Below, one piece after another: positions 26,024-33,947 of a DNA stretch of 64,000 nucleotides. The DNA is taken from positions 124,001 through 188,000 of the forward strand of contig NZ_CANLBS010000015.1 in assembly GCF_947488945.1 (NCBI RefSeq), read 5' to 3'. Under the pieces are notes generated by a model. That model was given only the letters and a program-made list of their open reading frames with translations. It had not been told where the DNA came from and ran no database searches. This stretch comes from an uncultured Streptomyces sp. GTDB taxonomy: Bacteria > Actinomycetota > Actinomycetes > Streptomycetales > Streptomycetaceae. Made by a program: the position numbers and the translations under genes. How positions within the stretch are numbered: the first letter of the stretch is position 1; each line of letters starts with the position of its first letter.

Positions 26024-27477
26024 AGTCCGTATTCCTTCCAGCGGCGGTCGACCTTCGCCGCCGTCTCCGGGTCGGACTCGACCATCTCCGGCCAGCCTCC
26101 GTCCCTCGTGTAGCCCTCCTCGGGCCGCTTCCTGGTGGCGTCGATTCCGGCCTTGCCGCCCCAGAACTGCTGGTAGGAGGCGTGGTCCAGATGATCGACC
26201 GGGCCCTCGGAGACCACCAGGTCGCGGGCGTAGTCGGTGTTGCCGAGCGCCCGCCACGCCACTTCGTGCAGGTCGTGGACGTCACAGTCGGAGTCGACCA
26301 CCACGATCAGCTTGGTCAGCGACATCATGTGGGCCCCCCAGACGGCGCTCATCACCTTCTGGGCGTGCTTGGGGTACTTCTTGTCGATCGAGACGATCGC
26401 GCAGTTGTGGAAGCCGCCGGCCTCGGGCAGGTGGTAGTCCACGATGTCCGGCACGATGATCTTCAGCAGCGGCAGGAAGAAACGCTCCGTGGCGCGGCCC
26501 AGCGGGCCGTCCTCGGTCGGCGGCCGGCCGACCACGATCGACTGGAGCAGCGGACGCTTGCGCATGGTCACGCAGTCGATGGTCAGCGCGGGGAACGGTT
26601 CCTGCGGGGTGTAGAAGCCGGTGTGGTCGCCGAACGGCCCCTCCGGCAGCATCTCCCCCGGCTCCAGCCACCCTTCGAGGACGACCTCGGCGTGGGCCGG
26701 CACCTGGAGCGGCACCGTCTTGCAGTCGACCATCTCGATCCGCTTGCCCTGCACGAACCCGGCGAACAGGTACTCGTCGATGTCCCCGGGCAGGGGGGCG
26801 GTGGAGGCGTAGGTGACGGCGGGCGGCGCGCCGAAGGCGATGGCGACCGGCAGCCGCTCGCCGCGCTTGGCGGCGACCTGGTAGTGGTTGCGGCTGTCCT
26901 TGTGGATCTGCCAGTGCATCCCGATGGTCCGCTTGTCGTGCCGCTGGAGCCGGTAGAGGCCCAGGTTGCGGACGCCGGTCTCGGGGTGCTTGGTGTGGGT
27001 GAGCCCCAGGTTGAAGAACGAGCCGCCGTCCTCGGGCCAGGTGAACAGCGCGGGCAGCCGTTCGAGGTCCACGTCGTCCCCGGTGAGGACGACCTCCTGC
27101 ACGGGGGCGCTCTCGCCCTTCACCTTCTTCGGCGGCACGTGCACCATCGACCCGAGCTTCCCGAAGGCCTCCCGGATCCCGATGAACCCCTGCGGCAGTT
27201 CGGGCTTGAGCAGCCCGCCGATCTTGTCGCTGATGTCGGCGTACGACTTCAGCCCGAGCGCCTTGAGCAGCCGCCGGTCGGTGCCGTACACGTTCATGGC
27301 CAGGGGCATCGAGGACCCCTTGACGTTCTCGAAGAGCAGCGCCGGCCCGCCGGCCTTGTTCACCCGGTCGACGATCTCACCGACCTCCAGGTGCGGGTCG
27401 ACCTCGGTCTTGATGCGCTGGAGATCGCCTTCACGCTCCAGTGCGCGGAGCAGGGAGCGAAGATCGTCGTAGGCCAT
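26020..27477 (-). CDS. mqnL: UbiD-family decarboxylase (menaquinone)
   Basis: Prenylated-FMN-dependent decarboxylase of 485 residues predicted to remove the ring carboxylate in the late futalosine pathway. Recognisable stretches are YRLQRHDKRTIGMHWQIHKDS (prFMN/metal region near 170-190), the ERLPVAIAFGAPPA strand, PFGDHTGFYTPQEP (catalytic acidic region near 280) and KIIVPDIVDYHLPEAGGFHNCAIVSIDKKYPKHAQKVM. ATG 27477 has GGAGG just upstream. It is the first gene of a short operon with mqnP; the UbiX partner is about 2 kb away. Confidence 0.92.
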   Translation of the reverse strand: MAYDDLRSLLRALEREGDLQRIKTEVDPHLEVGEIVDRVNKAGGPALLFENVKGSSMPLAMNVYGTDRRLLKALGLKSYADISDKIGGLLKPELPQGFIGIREAFGKLGSMVHVPPKKVKGESAPVQEVVLTGDDVDLERLPALFTWPEDGGSFFNLGLTHTKHPETGVRNLGLYRLQRHDKRTIGMHWQIHKDSRNHYQVAAKRGERLPVAIAFGAPPAVTYASTAPLPGDIDEYLFAGFVQGKRIEMVDCKTVPLQVPAHAEVVLEGWLEPGEMLPEGPFGDHTGFYTPQEPFPALTIDCVTMRKRPLLQSIVVGRPPTEDGPLGRATERFFLPLLKIIVPDIVDYHLPEAGGFHNCAIVSIDKKYPKHAQKVMSAVWGAHMMSLTKLIVVVDSDCDVHDLHEVAWRALGNTDYARDLVVSEGPVDHLDHASYQQFWGGKAGIDATRKRPEEGYTRDGGWPEMVESDPETAAKVDRRWKEYGL

Positions 27478-27639
27478 GCCCTCCAGTTTGTCATCCCCGC
27501 CCCCGTCCCCCACGGCCCCTCCCCCGCGCCACGCGCGCGGCCGGGCGGAGCGGGGGCGGGTCAGCCGCCGGTCGGCCGCTTCTTCCGGACGGCGCCCCCG
27601 GCTGTCCGTGATGCGGAGCACGTCGCCCAGGCACAACGC

Positions 27640-28497
27640 TCAGCCGAGGCGTACCGAACCCTGCCGTAGTTCGTCCGCGTCGGGGAGCAGGCCAGTGATC
27701 CGATTCCATATCTCCTTGGCCTCCACCCTGACGAGTCGGAAGGCGCTCGTGGGAACGAGCCGTTCCTCGGGCACGGGCTCGGCGGGGAGTTCTCGCAGCC
27801 AGAGGCCGAGGGGACCGCAGTCCCAGACGGCGAACCCCCGTGTCTCCACACCCTCCCGCCCACCGATGCGTGTCCGCCAGGCAGCCGTCAGCCGCCAGCT
27901 CGAACGGAGTTCGCCGACGAGGTCGGTGACGAGCGTCAGCGCGGGCTCGGTGAGGTCGCCGCCCCGGGCCAGGGCCCCGTGTATCGCGTCGCGCTCCGCC
28001 TGAGCGGTCCGCACGACGGGCGGCTCGCCCTCCAGGACGGCGAGCCCGGCCTCGGCGGTGCCGAGGGTCGTCTCGACCACGGACAGGGCTGTCTCCCGAG
28101 GGGGCGAGGACCGCTGGAGGTTCACCATGTCCGCGAGTTTCCAGACCAGCATCTTCGGCTCCACCAGGGAGTATTCCGCCTCCGCCGTACCGGGCCAGGC
28201 CTCGTGCGCGACGACGTGCTCTTCGCCCACCAGCATCCCGTGGTGCAGTCTGCCCTGACGGCCAGCGGCTTCGAGCGACACGATCACCCCCGGGGTGAGG
28301 ACCGTCTTCATCAGCGGCAGCAGCGAGGGGGACAACTTCGCGTCCTCATCGATCAGACCGCACTCCAGCAGCTCCCCGTGGGCGGTGGCGAACTCGTCCG
28401 GCGCCTTTGCCCCCGCCGCCAGTTCGGACAGCACGATCACGTGCTCGTCGGACAGTCGGAAACGGGACCGGGTCATGTCGAACGAAGGCATACTCAC
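27640..28497 (-). CDS. Unknown protein, possibly EspG-like T7SS chaperone
   Basis: Protein of 285 residues (GTG 28497; ATG 28491 also possible), last gene of the WXG100 operon. The N-terminus (FRLSDEHVIVLSELAAGA, 13-30) and the C-terminal segment with AVWDCGPLGLWLREL near 223-237, then AKEIWNRITGLLPDADE near 260-276, resemble the two-lobed EspG/ESX secretion-associated family in outline: mixed alpha/beta, no signal peptide, no membrane segment. EspG proteins chaperone type VII substrates. I call this only as a possibility; homology needs a profile search. A 4-bp repeat runs through the start region. Confidence 0.5.
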   Translation of the reverse strand: MSMPSFDMTRSRFRLSDEHVIVLSELAAGAKAPDEFATAHGELLECGLIDEDAKLSPSLLPLMKTVLTPGVIVSLEAAGRQGRLHHGMLVGEEHVVAHEAWPGTAEAEYSLVEPKMLVWKLADMVNLQRSSPPRETALSVVETTLGTAEAGLAVLEGEPPVVRTAQAERDAIHGALARGGDLTEPALTLVTDLVGELRSSWRLTAAWRTRIGGREGVETRGFAVWDCGPLGLWLRELPAEPVPEERLVPTSAFRLVRVEAKEIWNRITGLLPDADELRQGSVRLG

Positions 28498-28507
28498 TCA
28501 CTCACTC
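28492..28507. repeat. (ACTC)4 tetranucleotide repeat at a translation start
   Basis: ACTC repeated four times on the plus strand reads GAGT four times on the coding (minus) strand, immediately before ATG 28491 and containing the GTG start 28497. It lies in the 15-base gap after the upstream gene. Changes in copy number would move start codons and ribosome-site spacing. Confidence 0.75.
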
Positions 28508-28512
28508 GTGCC

Positions 28513-29124
28513 TCAGGCCTGAGAATCGGCCCAGAAATTGAAAATCCTCGAGAAACCCGCCCGCACGGCACCGCGACGGGTCAGCACGGACCGGTCGACG
28601 CCTGCGAAGAGGACCGCGATGGTCACGTCGGCGGGCAGCACCCTGCCCTGCGCCTGCACGGCCATCCTCCGGCTGCTTCCCAGGCCCGACTGCCGCACGG
28701 TGACAACGGCCCCGGGGTCCTCGGAGTCGCCCTGCCGGGACACCTCGTACGCCCGACGGTTGATCGCCTTGAGCCGGTACACGTCGCCCAGATACACCAT
28801 GCGCAGGGAGCGTCCTCCATGCGTCGGCGCCCACCGGTTCCGGCTCATCCGCACGAGTCCACCCCCCACGCGAAGCGTGGCGCGGTTGAGTGTCGGCATG
28901 GAGAGAACGTCCGTGTGGACGCCCCGTGTCTCGAACGTGGCAGAAGGAATCACGCTCCCGGTCACCTCCGTGACGACCAGGTTCGGCACGTCCTTTCCCG
29001 CCGGGTACACCACGTGGATGTCGCCGAGCTCGGGGGAGACGCCCCGCCAGCCGAACTTGGTGGCGCCGACGGGCTGCTTCTCCTTCCAGTACGCGAGCGC
29101 GAACGGGCTGATCGTCGTGTGCAT
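28513..29124 (-). CDS. Unknown protein of the WXG100 operon
   Basis: Protein of 203 residues from ATG 29124 with GAGGAA upstream. No signal peptide or membrane helix is visible. It looks mostly beta, with repeated short strands (LVVTEVTGSVI, ATLRVGGGLVRMS, RMVYLGDVYRL, AVVTVRQSG, RMAVQAQGRVLP) and a final hydrophobic helix region ADVTIAVLFAGVDRSVL. I do not recognise the family; a tubby/LURP-like barrel is one idea from the strand pattern and late helix, held at low confidence. It lies between the large WXG100 protein (ends 29193) and the EspG-like gene, so a partner or accessory role in secretion or immunity is possible. Confidence 0.6.
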   Translation of the reverse strand: MHTTISPFALAYWKEKQPVGATKFGWRGVSPELGDIHVVYPAGKDVPNLVVTEVTGSVIPSATFETRGVHTDVLSMPTLNRATLRVGGGLVRMSRNRWAPTHGGRSLRMVYLGDVYRLKAINRRAYEVSRQGDSEDPGAVVTVRQSGLGSSRRMAVQAQGRVLPADVTIAVLFAGVDRSVLTRRGAVRAGFSRIFNFWADSQA

Positions 29125-29192
29125 GCAGTTCCTCGCTGTTCGGACGAACCGGCCGTGCGGGCGGGTCCGGGGTCGGACGTCGTTCGGTACCA

Positions 29193-30644
29193 CTAGTCGA
29201 ACGGATTGAGCGCACTGCCGAGTTTCTTCGCTCCGTCGGCTATGCCGTCCCCCACGTCCGAGGCCTTGTCCCCGATCCAGTCCCCCGCCTTGTCGATCCC
29301 TTCGCCGATCGCCTCGTGGTTGTCCCAGATCAGGCAGCCGGCGTACACCACACCGGTGCCGATCGCGAGACCCGCGGTGACCGGGTTGGGGGCCACGGTC
29401 AACGCGGTCATGGATGCGCTGAACGCCGTTCCGCTGAGGTCCGAAGCGAATTTCGAAGGGTTGGCCTTGATCATGTCGGCGTCGTAGGTGGCCAGGTTGG
29501 CCACCCCGTACGCGGTCGCGGCGACACCGCCCGCGACGCCGAGACCGCGCATCCAACCGGCCGCCTTCGCCGCGTTCGCGAGGCCGCCGTTCTGGGCGAC
29601 CTTCAGCAGGTTCGCCTCGGCCGCGGACGGCATGACGAATGCGCCGTTGCGCATGAATCCGCCGAACATGGCCGCCTCGTCGGACCCGGTGACGGCGTTC
29701 ACCAGGCCGGTGGGCAGTTTGCCCAGCAGGCTACCGGGGGCGGCTCCGGCCATCCGGTTGTTGATGAAGGTGGAGAGGAAGGTGCCTGGCGCCGTCACGT
29801 CCTTGCCGGTCTTCAGGTACTTGAAGAGCTTCCACGAACTCCCCAGCGTCCCGCCGAGGGCCGTGGAGAACGCAGCGGCGGTGACGGTGCCCTTCTGGAC
29901 TCCGGCGAACAGCTCCGCCAGTCTCTTGCTGCCGGTCACCTTCTCCACGCCCTCCTTCTGGAGGCGCTGCAGGTAGTCGTCCAGGGTCTCGCCGTCGCGC
30001 ATCGCCAGCGAAGCCAGCTCCATGCGCTCCTGCTTCTGCTGCTCGTCCGCTTTCGCGACCTTGCCGGCAGCGCCGTTGAAGCCGCCCGTCGTGCCGTCGT
30101 TCTTGCCGCCGCCCTCGTCCTTGACCACGGATTCGAGGTCCTTGCGCACGTCCGCGTCCGCGTCGTCGACGGCCTTCACACAGGACTTGATGTAGTCGGC
30201 CCAAGACTGTTCGCTCTCCCGGACGCTCCGCGCGTAGTCCGGGTCGTGCCGCAGCGCATTGCGCTCGCTCTCGGTGGCGCGCTCGTAGTCGAAAGCGACG
30301 TTGCCCTGTTCGGAGACCCTCATGCCCGCCTTGACGGCGTCGGCACGCGCGGTCTCCAGTTGCTTCTTGAGATCGACGAACTGCGTGTACGCGTTGCGCA
30401 GCAGGGTCGCCGTCGCCTTCGCCTGCGTCTGGGCGGCTTGGTATTCGTAGCGGGTGGCGGCGAAGTTCAGCGCCGCCGCGTTCGCGCTGTCGCCCAGCCA
30501 GCTGTCGCCGAGCGTGATCTTCTGGACGCTGTCCCGGTACCGCTTCTCGACCTTGGCGAACTCGTCCGCCATGGAGGCCCACTGGTCGGCCGCGGTGGAG
30601 AGCGGCCCGAAGTCGGCCGACATGACGTCCGGATAAGTCAGCAT
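29193..30644 (-). CDS. Large WXG100-like protein, probable type VII secretion substrate
   Basis: Protein of 483 residues with no signal peptide. The N-terminal about 100 residues form a WXG100-type helical hairpin: two long helices flanking a turn with W49-L50-G51 (DSWLGDSA). A long charged, coiled-coil-like stretch follows (about 100-270), then a Gly/Ala-rich hydrophobic region (VAGGVAATAYGVANL, AGLAIGTGVVYAGCLIWDN) and a tail of GDWIGDKASDVGDGIADGAKKLG. This is the layout of WXG100-headed effectors, with the hydrophobic C-terminal third perhaps inserting into membranes. ATG 30644 follows GGAGAAGAGAGC. It is preceded by its small WXG partner (ends 30694). Confidence 0.72.
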   Translation of the reverse strand: MLTYPDVMSADFGPLSTAADQWASMADEFAKVEKRYRDSVQKITLGDSWLGDSANAAALNFAATRYEYQAAQTQAKATATLLRNAYTQFVDLKKQLETARADAVKAGMRVSEQGNVAFDYERATESERNALRHDPDYARSVRESEQSWADYIKSCVKAVDDADADVRKDLESVVKDEGGGKNDGTTGGFNGAAGKVAKADEQQKQERMELASLAMRDGETLDDYLQRLQKEGVEKVTGSKRLAELFAGVQKGTVTAAAFSTALGGTLGSSWKLFKYLKTGKDVTAPGTFLSTFINNRMAGAAPGSLLGKLPTGLVNAVTGSDEAAMFGGFMRNGAFVMPSAAEANLLKVAQNGGLANAAKAAGWMRGLGVAGGVAATAYGVANLATYDADMIKANPSKFASDLSGTAFSASMTALTVAPNPVTAGLAIGTGVVYAGCLIWDNHEAIGEGIDKAGDWIGDKASDVGDGIADGAKKLGSALNPFD

Positions 30645-30693
30645 GCTCTCTTCTCCCGGGTCACCGCGGAGTCAGCGGCGGGCAGTATCGGGG

Positions 30694-31134
30694 TCACTGG
30701 TAGCTGTCGAACACCGACGGGGCGGAAATGTTCTTGATCCGGTCGTGACGACCGACATCGGTTCCCGACAGGATCGTCACAGTGCTCCGGAGACCGTCGC
30801 GCTCCCTGCCCAGGCGTGCCATCAGCGTCTTGACCTGCCCCTGCCAGGTGGTCTGCGTCTTCTTCAGCGCTGCCGCGGTCGCCCACCCGGAGAGAGCCGC
30901 CGCGGCATTGCCATTGGCCTCGTCGGCGTGCCTTCCCGCCTTCCCGGTACTGGTCAGCAGCTCGTTCTCTATGGTGTTCGCGGCAGCCGACTTCTCGGCC
31001 GGCGTCGAGGCGAGCTTCGGCACACCGGACCCGGCGGAGGGACCCTCTTCGGGGACCCGGTTGAGTTGCATGCCCGTGGATGCGCGTTCCGCCGCCCCGG
31101 CCCGCACGTGCGCCCACTCCTCGTCGAAACCCAT
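30694..31134 (-). CDS. Small WXG100-like protein
   Basis: Protein of 146 residues, first gene of the operon (ATG 31134). Two amphipathic helices (about 47-95 and 100-122) surround W97-Q98-G99 (TWQGQV), the WxG turn of ESAT-6/WXG100 proteins. It is longer than the usual 100 residues, with a 45-residue low-complexity N-terminal extension and a C-terminal tail ending SAPSVFDSYQ. By family knowledge such a protein would pair with a second WXG100 protein, here the large downstream one, for export. No FtsK/SpoIIIE-type ATPase (EccC) is present in the window, so any secretion machine would be encoded elsewhere. Confidence 0.68.
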   Translation of the reverse strand: MGFDEEWAHVRAGAAERASTGMQLNRVPEEGPSAGSGVPKLASTPAEKSAAANTIENELLTSTGKAGRHADEANGNAAAALSGWATAAALKKTQTTWQGQVKTLMARLGRERDGLRSTVTILSGTDVGRHDRIKNISAPSVFDSYQ

Positions 31135-31224
31135 CGATCCACCGACCCCCGTTGCTCGATCACGGCCTTGCGTCGCCCAGCACCGCTCACCGTATGGTGC
31201 CGTACTGACGACGCGGCAGGCCTT

Positions 31225-31272
31225 CGGCCGGTTCCCGCCGGCCGGACGGGCGGGGCCGGCCGGAACCGGCCG
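31225..31272. promoter_or_regulatory. Long inverted repeat in the WXG100/PLDc_N divergent region
   Basis: CGGCCGGTTCC at 31225-31235 pairs with GGAACCGGCCG at 31262-31272, with further GC-rich symmetry between. It lies in the 256-bp gap between divergent genes and could be a hairpin or a regulator site. Nothing else is apparent there apart from the palindrome at 31297. Confidence 0.4.
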
Positions 31273-31296
31273 TGACCCGGGCGGGCCGTGTTTCCC

Positions 31297-31321
31297 CCGG
31301 TGACGGCCGGGCCGTCACCGG
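31297..31321. promoter_or_regulatory. Perfect 25-bp palindrome upstream of the PLDc_N gene
   Basis: CCGGTGACGGCC (31297-31308) and GGCCGTCACCGG (31310-31321) are exact inverted repeats about one central G. TACCCT, a plausible -10 box, follows at about 31328, so the palindrome would cover the -35 area. An operator is likely. Confidence 0.55.
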
Positions 31322-31390
31322 CAGCCGGTACCCTGGCCGCCTCACCGGGGGGCCGACGGGCCCGCCGACGTTCCCAGGGGGACCCGACCC

Positions 31391-31786
31391 ATGCTCAGGG
31401 CCTTGATCTATCTGCTGCCGCTGGCGCTGACGATCTACGCGTTCATCGACTGCCTCAACACGCCCGAGGACGAGGCGAAGCATCTGCCGAAGCTGGCCTG
31501 GGTCTTCATCATCCTGCTGTTCTGGATCGTCGGGCCGATCGTCTGGTTCGCGGCCGGCAAGACGCGCCACGTGCCCGCCGGGGGCCGTACGCCCTCCGAG
31601 TGGCACCGCAACCACCGCACCCAGTGGGTGGCTCCGGACGACAATCCGGAGTTCCTGAAGACGCTCCGGGACGACAACAAGAAGGACGAGTCGGTCCTGA
31701 AGGACTGGGAGGCGGACCTGCGCCGCCGCGAGGAGGAGCTGAAGCGGCGCGAGGACGGGGACGCGACCCCGCCGACCGCTTCCTGA
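31391..31786 (+). CDS. PLDc_N-domain membrane protein
   Basis: Protein of 131 residues with two hydrophobic helices (ALIYLLPLALTIYAFIDCL, then LAWVFIILLFWIVGPIVWFAAGK, about 4-60) joined by a short charged loop. This is the arrangement of the PLD-nuclease N-terminal (PLDc_N) domain seen at the start of cardiolipin synthases, here as a stand-alone protein. A charged, Glu/Lys/Arg-rich coiled tail ends it. Function unknown. ATG 31391 follows GGGGGA. A strong terminator comes after it. Confidence 0.82.
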   Translation: MLRALIYLLPLALTIYAFIDCLNTPEDEAKHLPKLAWVFIILLFWIVGPIVWFAAGKTRHVPAGGRTPSEWHRNHRTQWVAPDDNPEFLKTLRDDNKKDESVLKDWEADLRRREEELKRREDGDATPPTAS

Positions 31787-31813
31787 CGCACCGCGCCCGC
31801 CCGCGACCCGCCC

Positions 31814-31858
31814 GCGCCGCGCCCCGGTGACCTCATCCAGGTCGCCGGGGCGCGGCGC
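31814..31858. terminator. Terminator hairpin, 20-bp stem
   Basis: Arms 31814-31833 and 31839-31858 pair with a single G-U type mismatch around CATCC. It lies between the convergent PLDc_N and MarR genes. Confidence 0.85.
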
Positions 31859-31884
31859 GTCGTGCGGTCGTGCGTGCGGCCGGG

Positions 31885-32325
31885 TCAGGGCGCCAGCAGC
31901 GCCCCCAGCCGGTGCAGGAGGGGAAGCAGGGCGGTGCGTTCCTCGGGGGTGAGGGCCTCCAGGGCGCCGTGCACCACCCGCATCTCGTCGCGGATGCGGT
32001 GGGCCAGGGCGGTGCCCTCGGGGGTGCGGGCGGCGACCTTGGAGCGGCGGTCCTCCGGGGACGGGGTGCGGGTGACCAGGCCCCGGGCCTCCATGCGGCC
32101 GATCAGGCCGGTGGCGTTGGAGGCGTCGCACACCAGGTGCTGGGCCAGGGCGCTCATCGGCATCGGCTCGGTGAGCGCGATCAGGGCGCGCGCCTGGGCG
32201 CTGCTGAGGCTGTGCCGGCCGGCCACGGCGGTGAGGTCGTCGTAGTGGCCGCGGACGACGACGGCCAGCGGTTCCAGCAGTTCGTCCGGGGTGGGGACGG
32301 GGCGCCGCCCCGGCTCCTGGGCCAT
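31885..32325 (-). CDS. MarR-family regulator
   Basis: Winged-helix regulator of 146 residues. The recognition region SALAQHLVCDASNATGLIGRMEARGLVTRT is near 58-87, followed by the wing PEDRRSKVA, the family signature. It starts at ATG 32325. It is divergent from an aldehyde dehydrogenase gene, and the gap contains two 17-bp palindromes of the same design (32364 and 32405), which are very probably its operators. MarR proteins usually repress their own gene and a neighbour and are released by small aromatic or oxidised molecules; aldehydes or their precursors are the natural guess. Confidence 0.9.
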   Translation of the reverse strand: MAQEPGRRPVPTPDELLEPLAVVVRGHYDDLTAVAGRHSLSSAQARALIALTEPMPMSALAQHLVCDASNATGLIGRMEARGLVTRTPSPEDRRSKVAARTPEGTALAHRIRDEMRVVHGALEALTPEERTALLPLLHRLGALLAP

Positions 32326-32363
32326 GACCGGTCATCCTTCGATCGGGGAACACGCACCGACTT

Positions 32364-32421
32364 ACTTGACGTGCTCAAGTTTTGGTAGTTCCATGAACAG
32401 TGTTGCTTGAGCATATCAAGC
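32364..32421. promoter_or_regulatory. Two MarR-type operators, RCTTGA-N5-TCAAGY
   Basis: ACTTGA-N5-TCAAGT at 32364-32380 and GCTTGA-N5-TCAAGC at 32405-32421 are perfect 6-5-6 palindromes with a common core, 41 bp apart (about four helical turns). They lie between the divergent MarR and aldehyde dehydrogenase genes, so both promoters can be controlled together. Confidence 0.85.
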
Positions 32422-32525
32422 TTTGGTCGGCGCGCGGGCCCCGGAACCAGGCCCGCCGCGGCCCCGGAGACGGGCGCCGTGACGCCGGCCGGCCCCCCGC
32501 ACCCGCAGTCCCGTACGGAGCACGC

Positions 32526-33854
32526 ATGCCCACCCAGTCCCCCGTCGAGTCCCCGGCCGACCTCGTCGCCCGCCTCCGCGCCACCTTCCGCACCGGTCGC
32601 ACCAAGGACCTCGACTGGCGGACCGGCCAGCTCACCCGCCTGCGCGCGCTGCTCACCGAGCACGGCGACGAGCTCGCCGAGGCGCTCCACGCCGACCTCG
32701 GCAAGAGCCGCACCGAGTCCTACCGCACCGAGATCGACTTCACGATCCGCGAGATCGACCACACCCTGGAGCACCTCGCCGACTGGCTGCGCCCCGAACC
32801 CGCCCCCGTGCCTGCCCAGCTGGCCGCCGCCGGGGCCACCGCGCACACCGTGCTGGACCCCCTCGGCGTCGTCCTCGTCATCGCGCCCTGGAACTACCCG
32901 GCGCAACTGCTGCTCGCTCCCGTCGTCGGCGCGCTGGCCTCCGGCAACTGCGTGGTCGCCAAGCCCAGCGAACTGGCCGCGGCGACCTCCGCCGCCGTCG
33001 CCCGGCTGCTCCCGCGCTACCTCGACACCGACGCGGTCGCCGTCGTCGAGGGGGCGGTCCCGGAGACCACGGCGCTGCTGGAGCAGCGCTTCGACCACAT
33101 CTTCTACACCGGCAACGGCACGGTCGGCCGGATCGTGATGGCCGCCGCCGCCCGCCACCTCACCCCCGTGACGCTCGAACTCGGCGGCAAGTCCCCGGCC
33201 TTCGTGGACCGGGACACCGACCTGAAGACGGTCGCGGCCCGGCTGGCGTCCGGCAAGTTCCTGAACGCCGGCCAGACCTGCGTCGCCCCCGACTACGTGC
33301 TGACCGACCCGGAGACCGGCGCCGCCCTCGCGGACGCGCTCGCCGGGGCCGTCGAGTCGCTGTTCGGCTCGGACCCGGCCACCCACGCCGAGTACGGCCG
33401 GATCGTCAACGAGCGCCACTTCGACCGGCTGGTGGGGCTGCTCGACTCGGGCCGCACCGTCACCGGCGGCGTCCACGACCGTGAGACCCGGTACATCGCG
33501 CCGACCGTGCTCGCGGACGTCTCCCCCGACTCCCCGGTGATGGGCGAGGAGATCTTCGGGCCGATCCTGCCGATCGTGACCGTCGACGGCCTGGACGCGG
33601 CGATCGACTTCGTCAACGACCGCGACAAGCCGCTGGCGCTCTACGCCTTCACCGGCTCGGACGCCGTGCGCGACCGGCTGCTGGCCGAGACCTCGTCCGG
33701 CGGCGTCGGCCTCGGCCTGCCGCTGGCCCACCTCACCGTCTCCGACCTGCCGTTCGGCGGCGTCGGCGAGAGCGGCATGGGCAGCTACCACGGCCCGTAC
33801 TCGATCGAAACGTTCAGCCACCGCAAGGCGGTCCTGGACACCCCGCTCGGCTGA
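32526..33854 (+). CDS. Aldehyde dehydrogenase family protein (class 3-like)
   Basis: NAD(P)-dependent aldehyde dehydrogenase of 442 residues. Visible are APWNYP (near 120), the Glu218 of LELGGKSP (catalytic base), the nucleophile Cys252 in NAGQTCVAPDY, and the late GEEIFGPILPI and GESGMGSYHG segments. The short length and FGGVGESG-type end place it near the class 3/fatty-aldehyde type. ATG 32526 has CGGAG upstream. It is divergent from MarR, with two operators between, and is probably aldehyde-inducible. Confidence 0.92.
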   Translation: MPTQSPVESPADLVARLRATFRTGRTKDLDWRTGQLTRLRALLTEHGDELAEALHADLGKSRTESYRTEIDFTIREIDHTLEHLADWLRPEPAPVPAQLAAAGATAHTVLDPLGVVLVIAPWNYPAQLLLAPVVGALASGNCVVAKPSELAAATSAAVARLLPRYLDTDAVAVVEGAVPETTALLEQRFDHIFYTGNGTVGRIVMAAAARHLTPVTLELGGKSPAFVDRDTDLKTVAARLASGKFLNAGQTCVAPDYVLTDPETGAALADALAGAVESLFGSDPATHAEYGRIVNERHFDRLVGLLDSGRTVTGGVHDRETRYIAPTVLADVSPDSPVMGEEIFGPILPIVTVDGLDAAIDFVNDRDKPLALYAFTGSDAVRDRLLAETSSGGVGLGLPLAHLTVSDLPFGGVGESGMGSYHGPYSIETFSHRKAVLDTPLG

Positions 33855-33880
33855 CCCCGGCCCCTGCGGCGCCACGGACA

Positions 33881-33922
33881 GGGCCCCGCCTCCGGCACGC
33901 GTACGTACCGGAGGCGGGGCCC
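33881..33922. terminator. Bidirectional terminator, 15-bp stem
   Basis: Arms 33881-33895 and 33908-33922 are perfect inverted repeats around a 12-base loop, between the convergent ALDH and ccsB genes. Confidence 0.85.
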
Positions 33923-33947
33923 CGTCGTGCGGTCGGACGCCCGCGGG

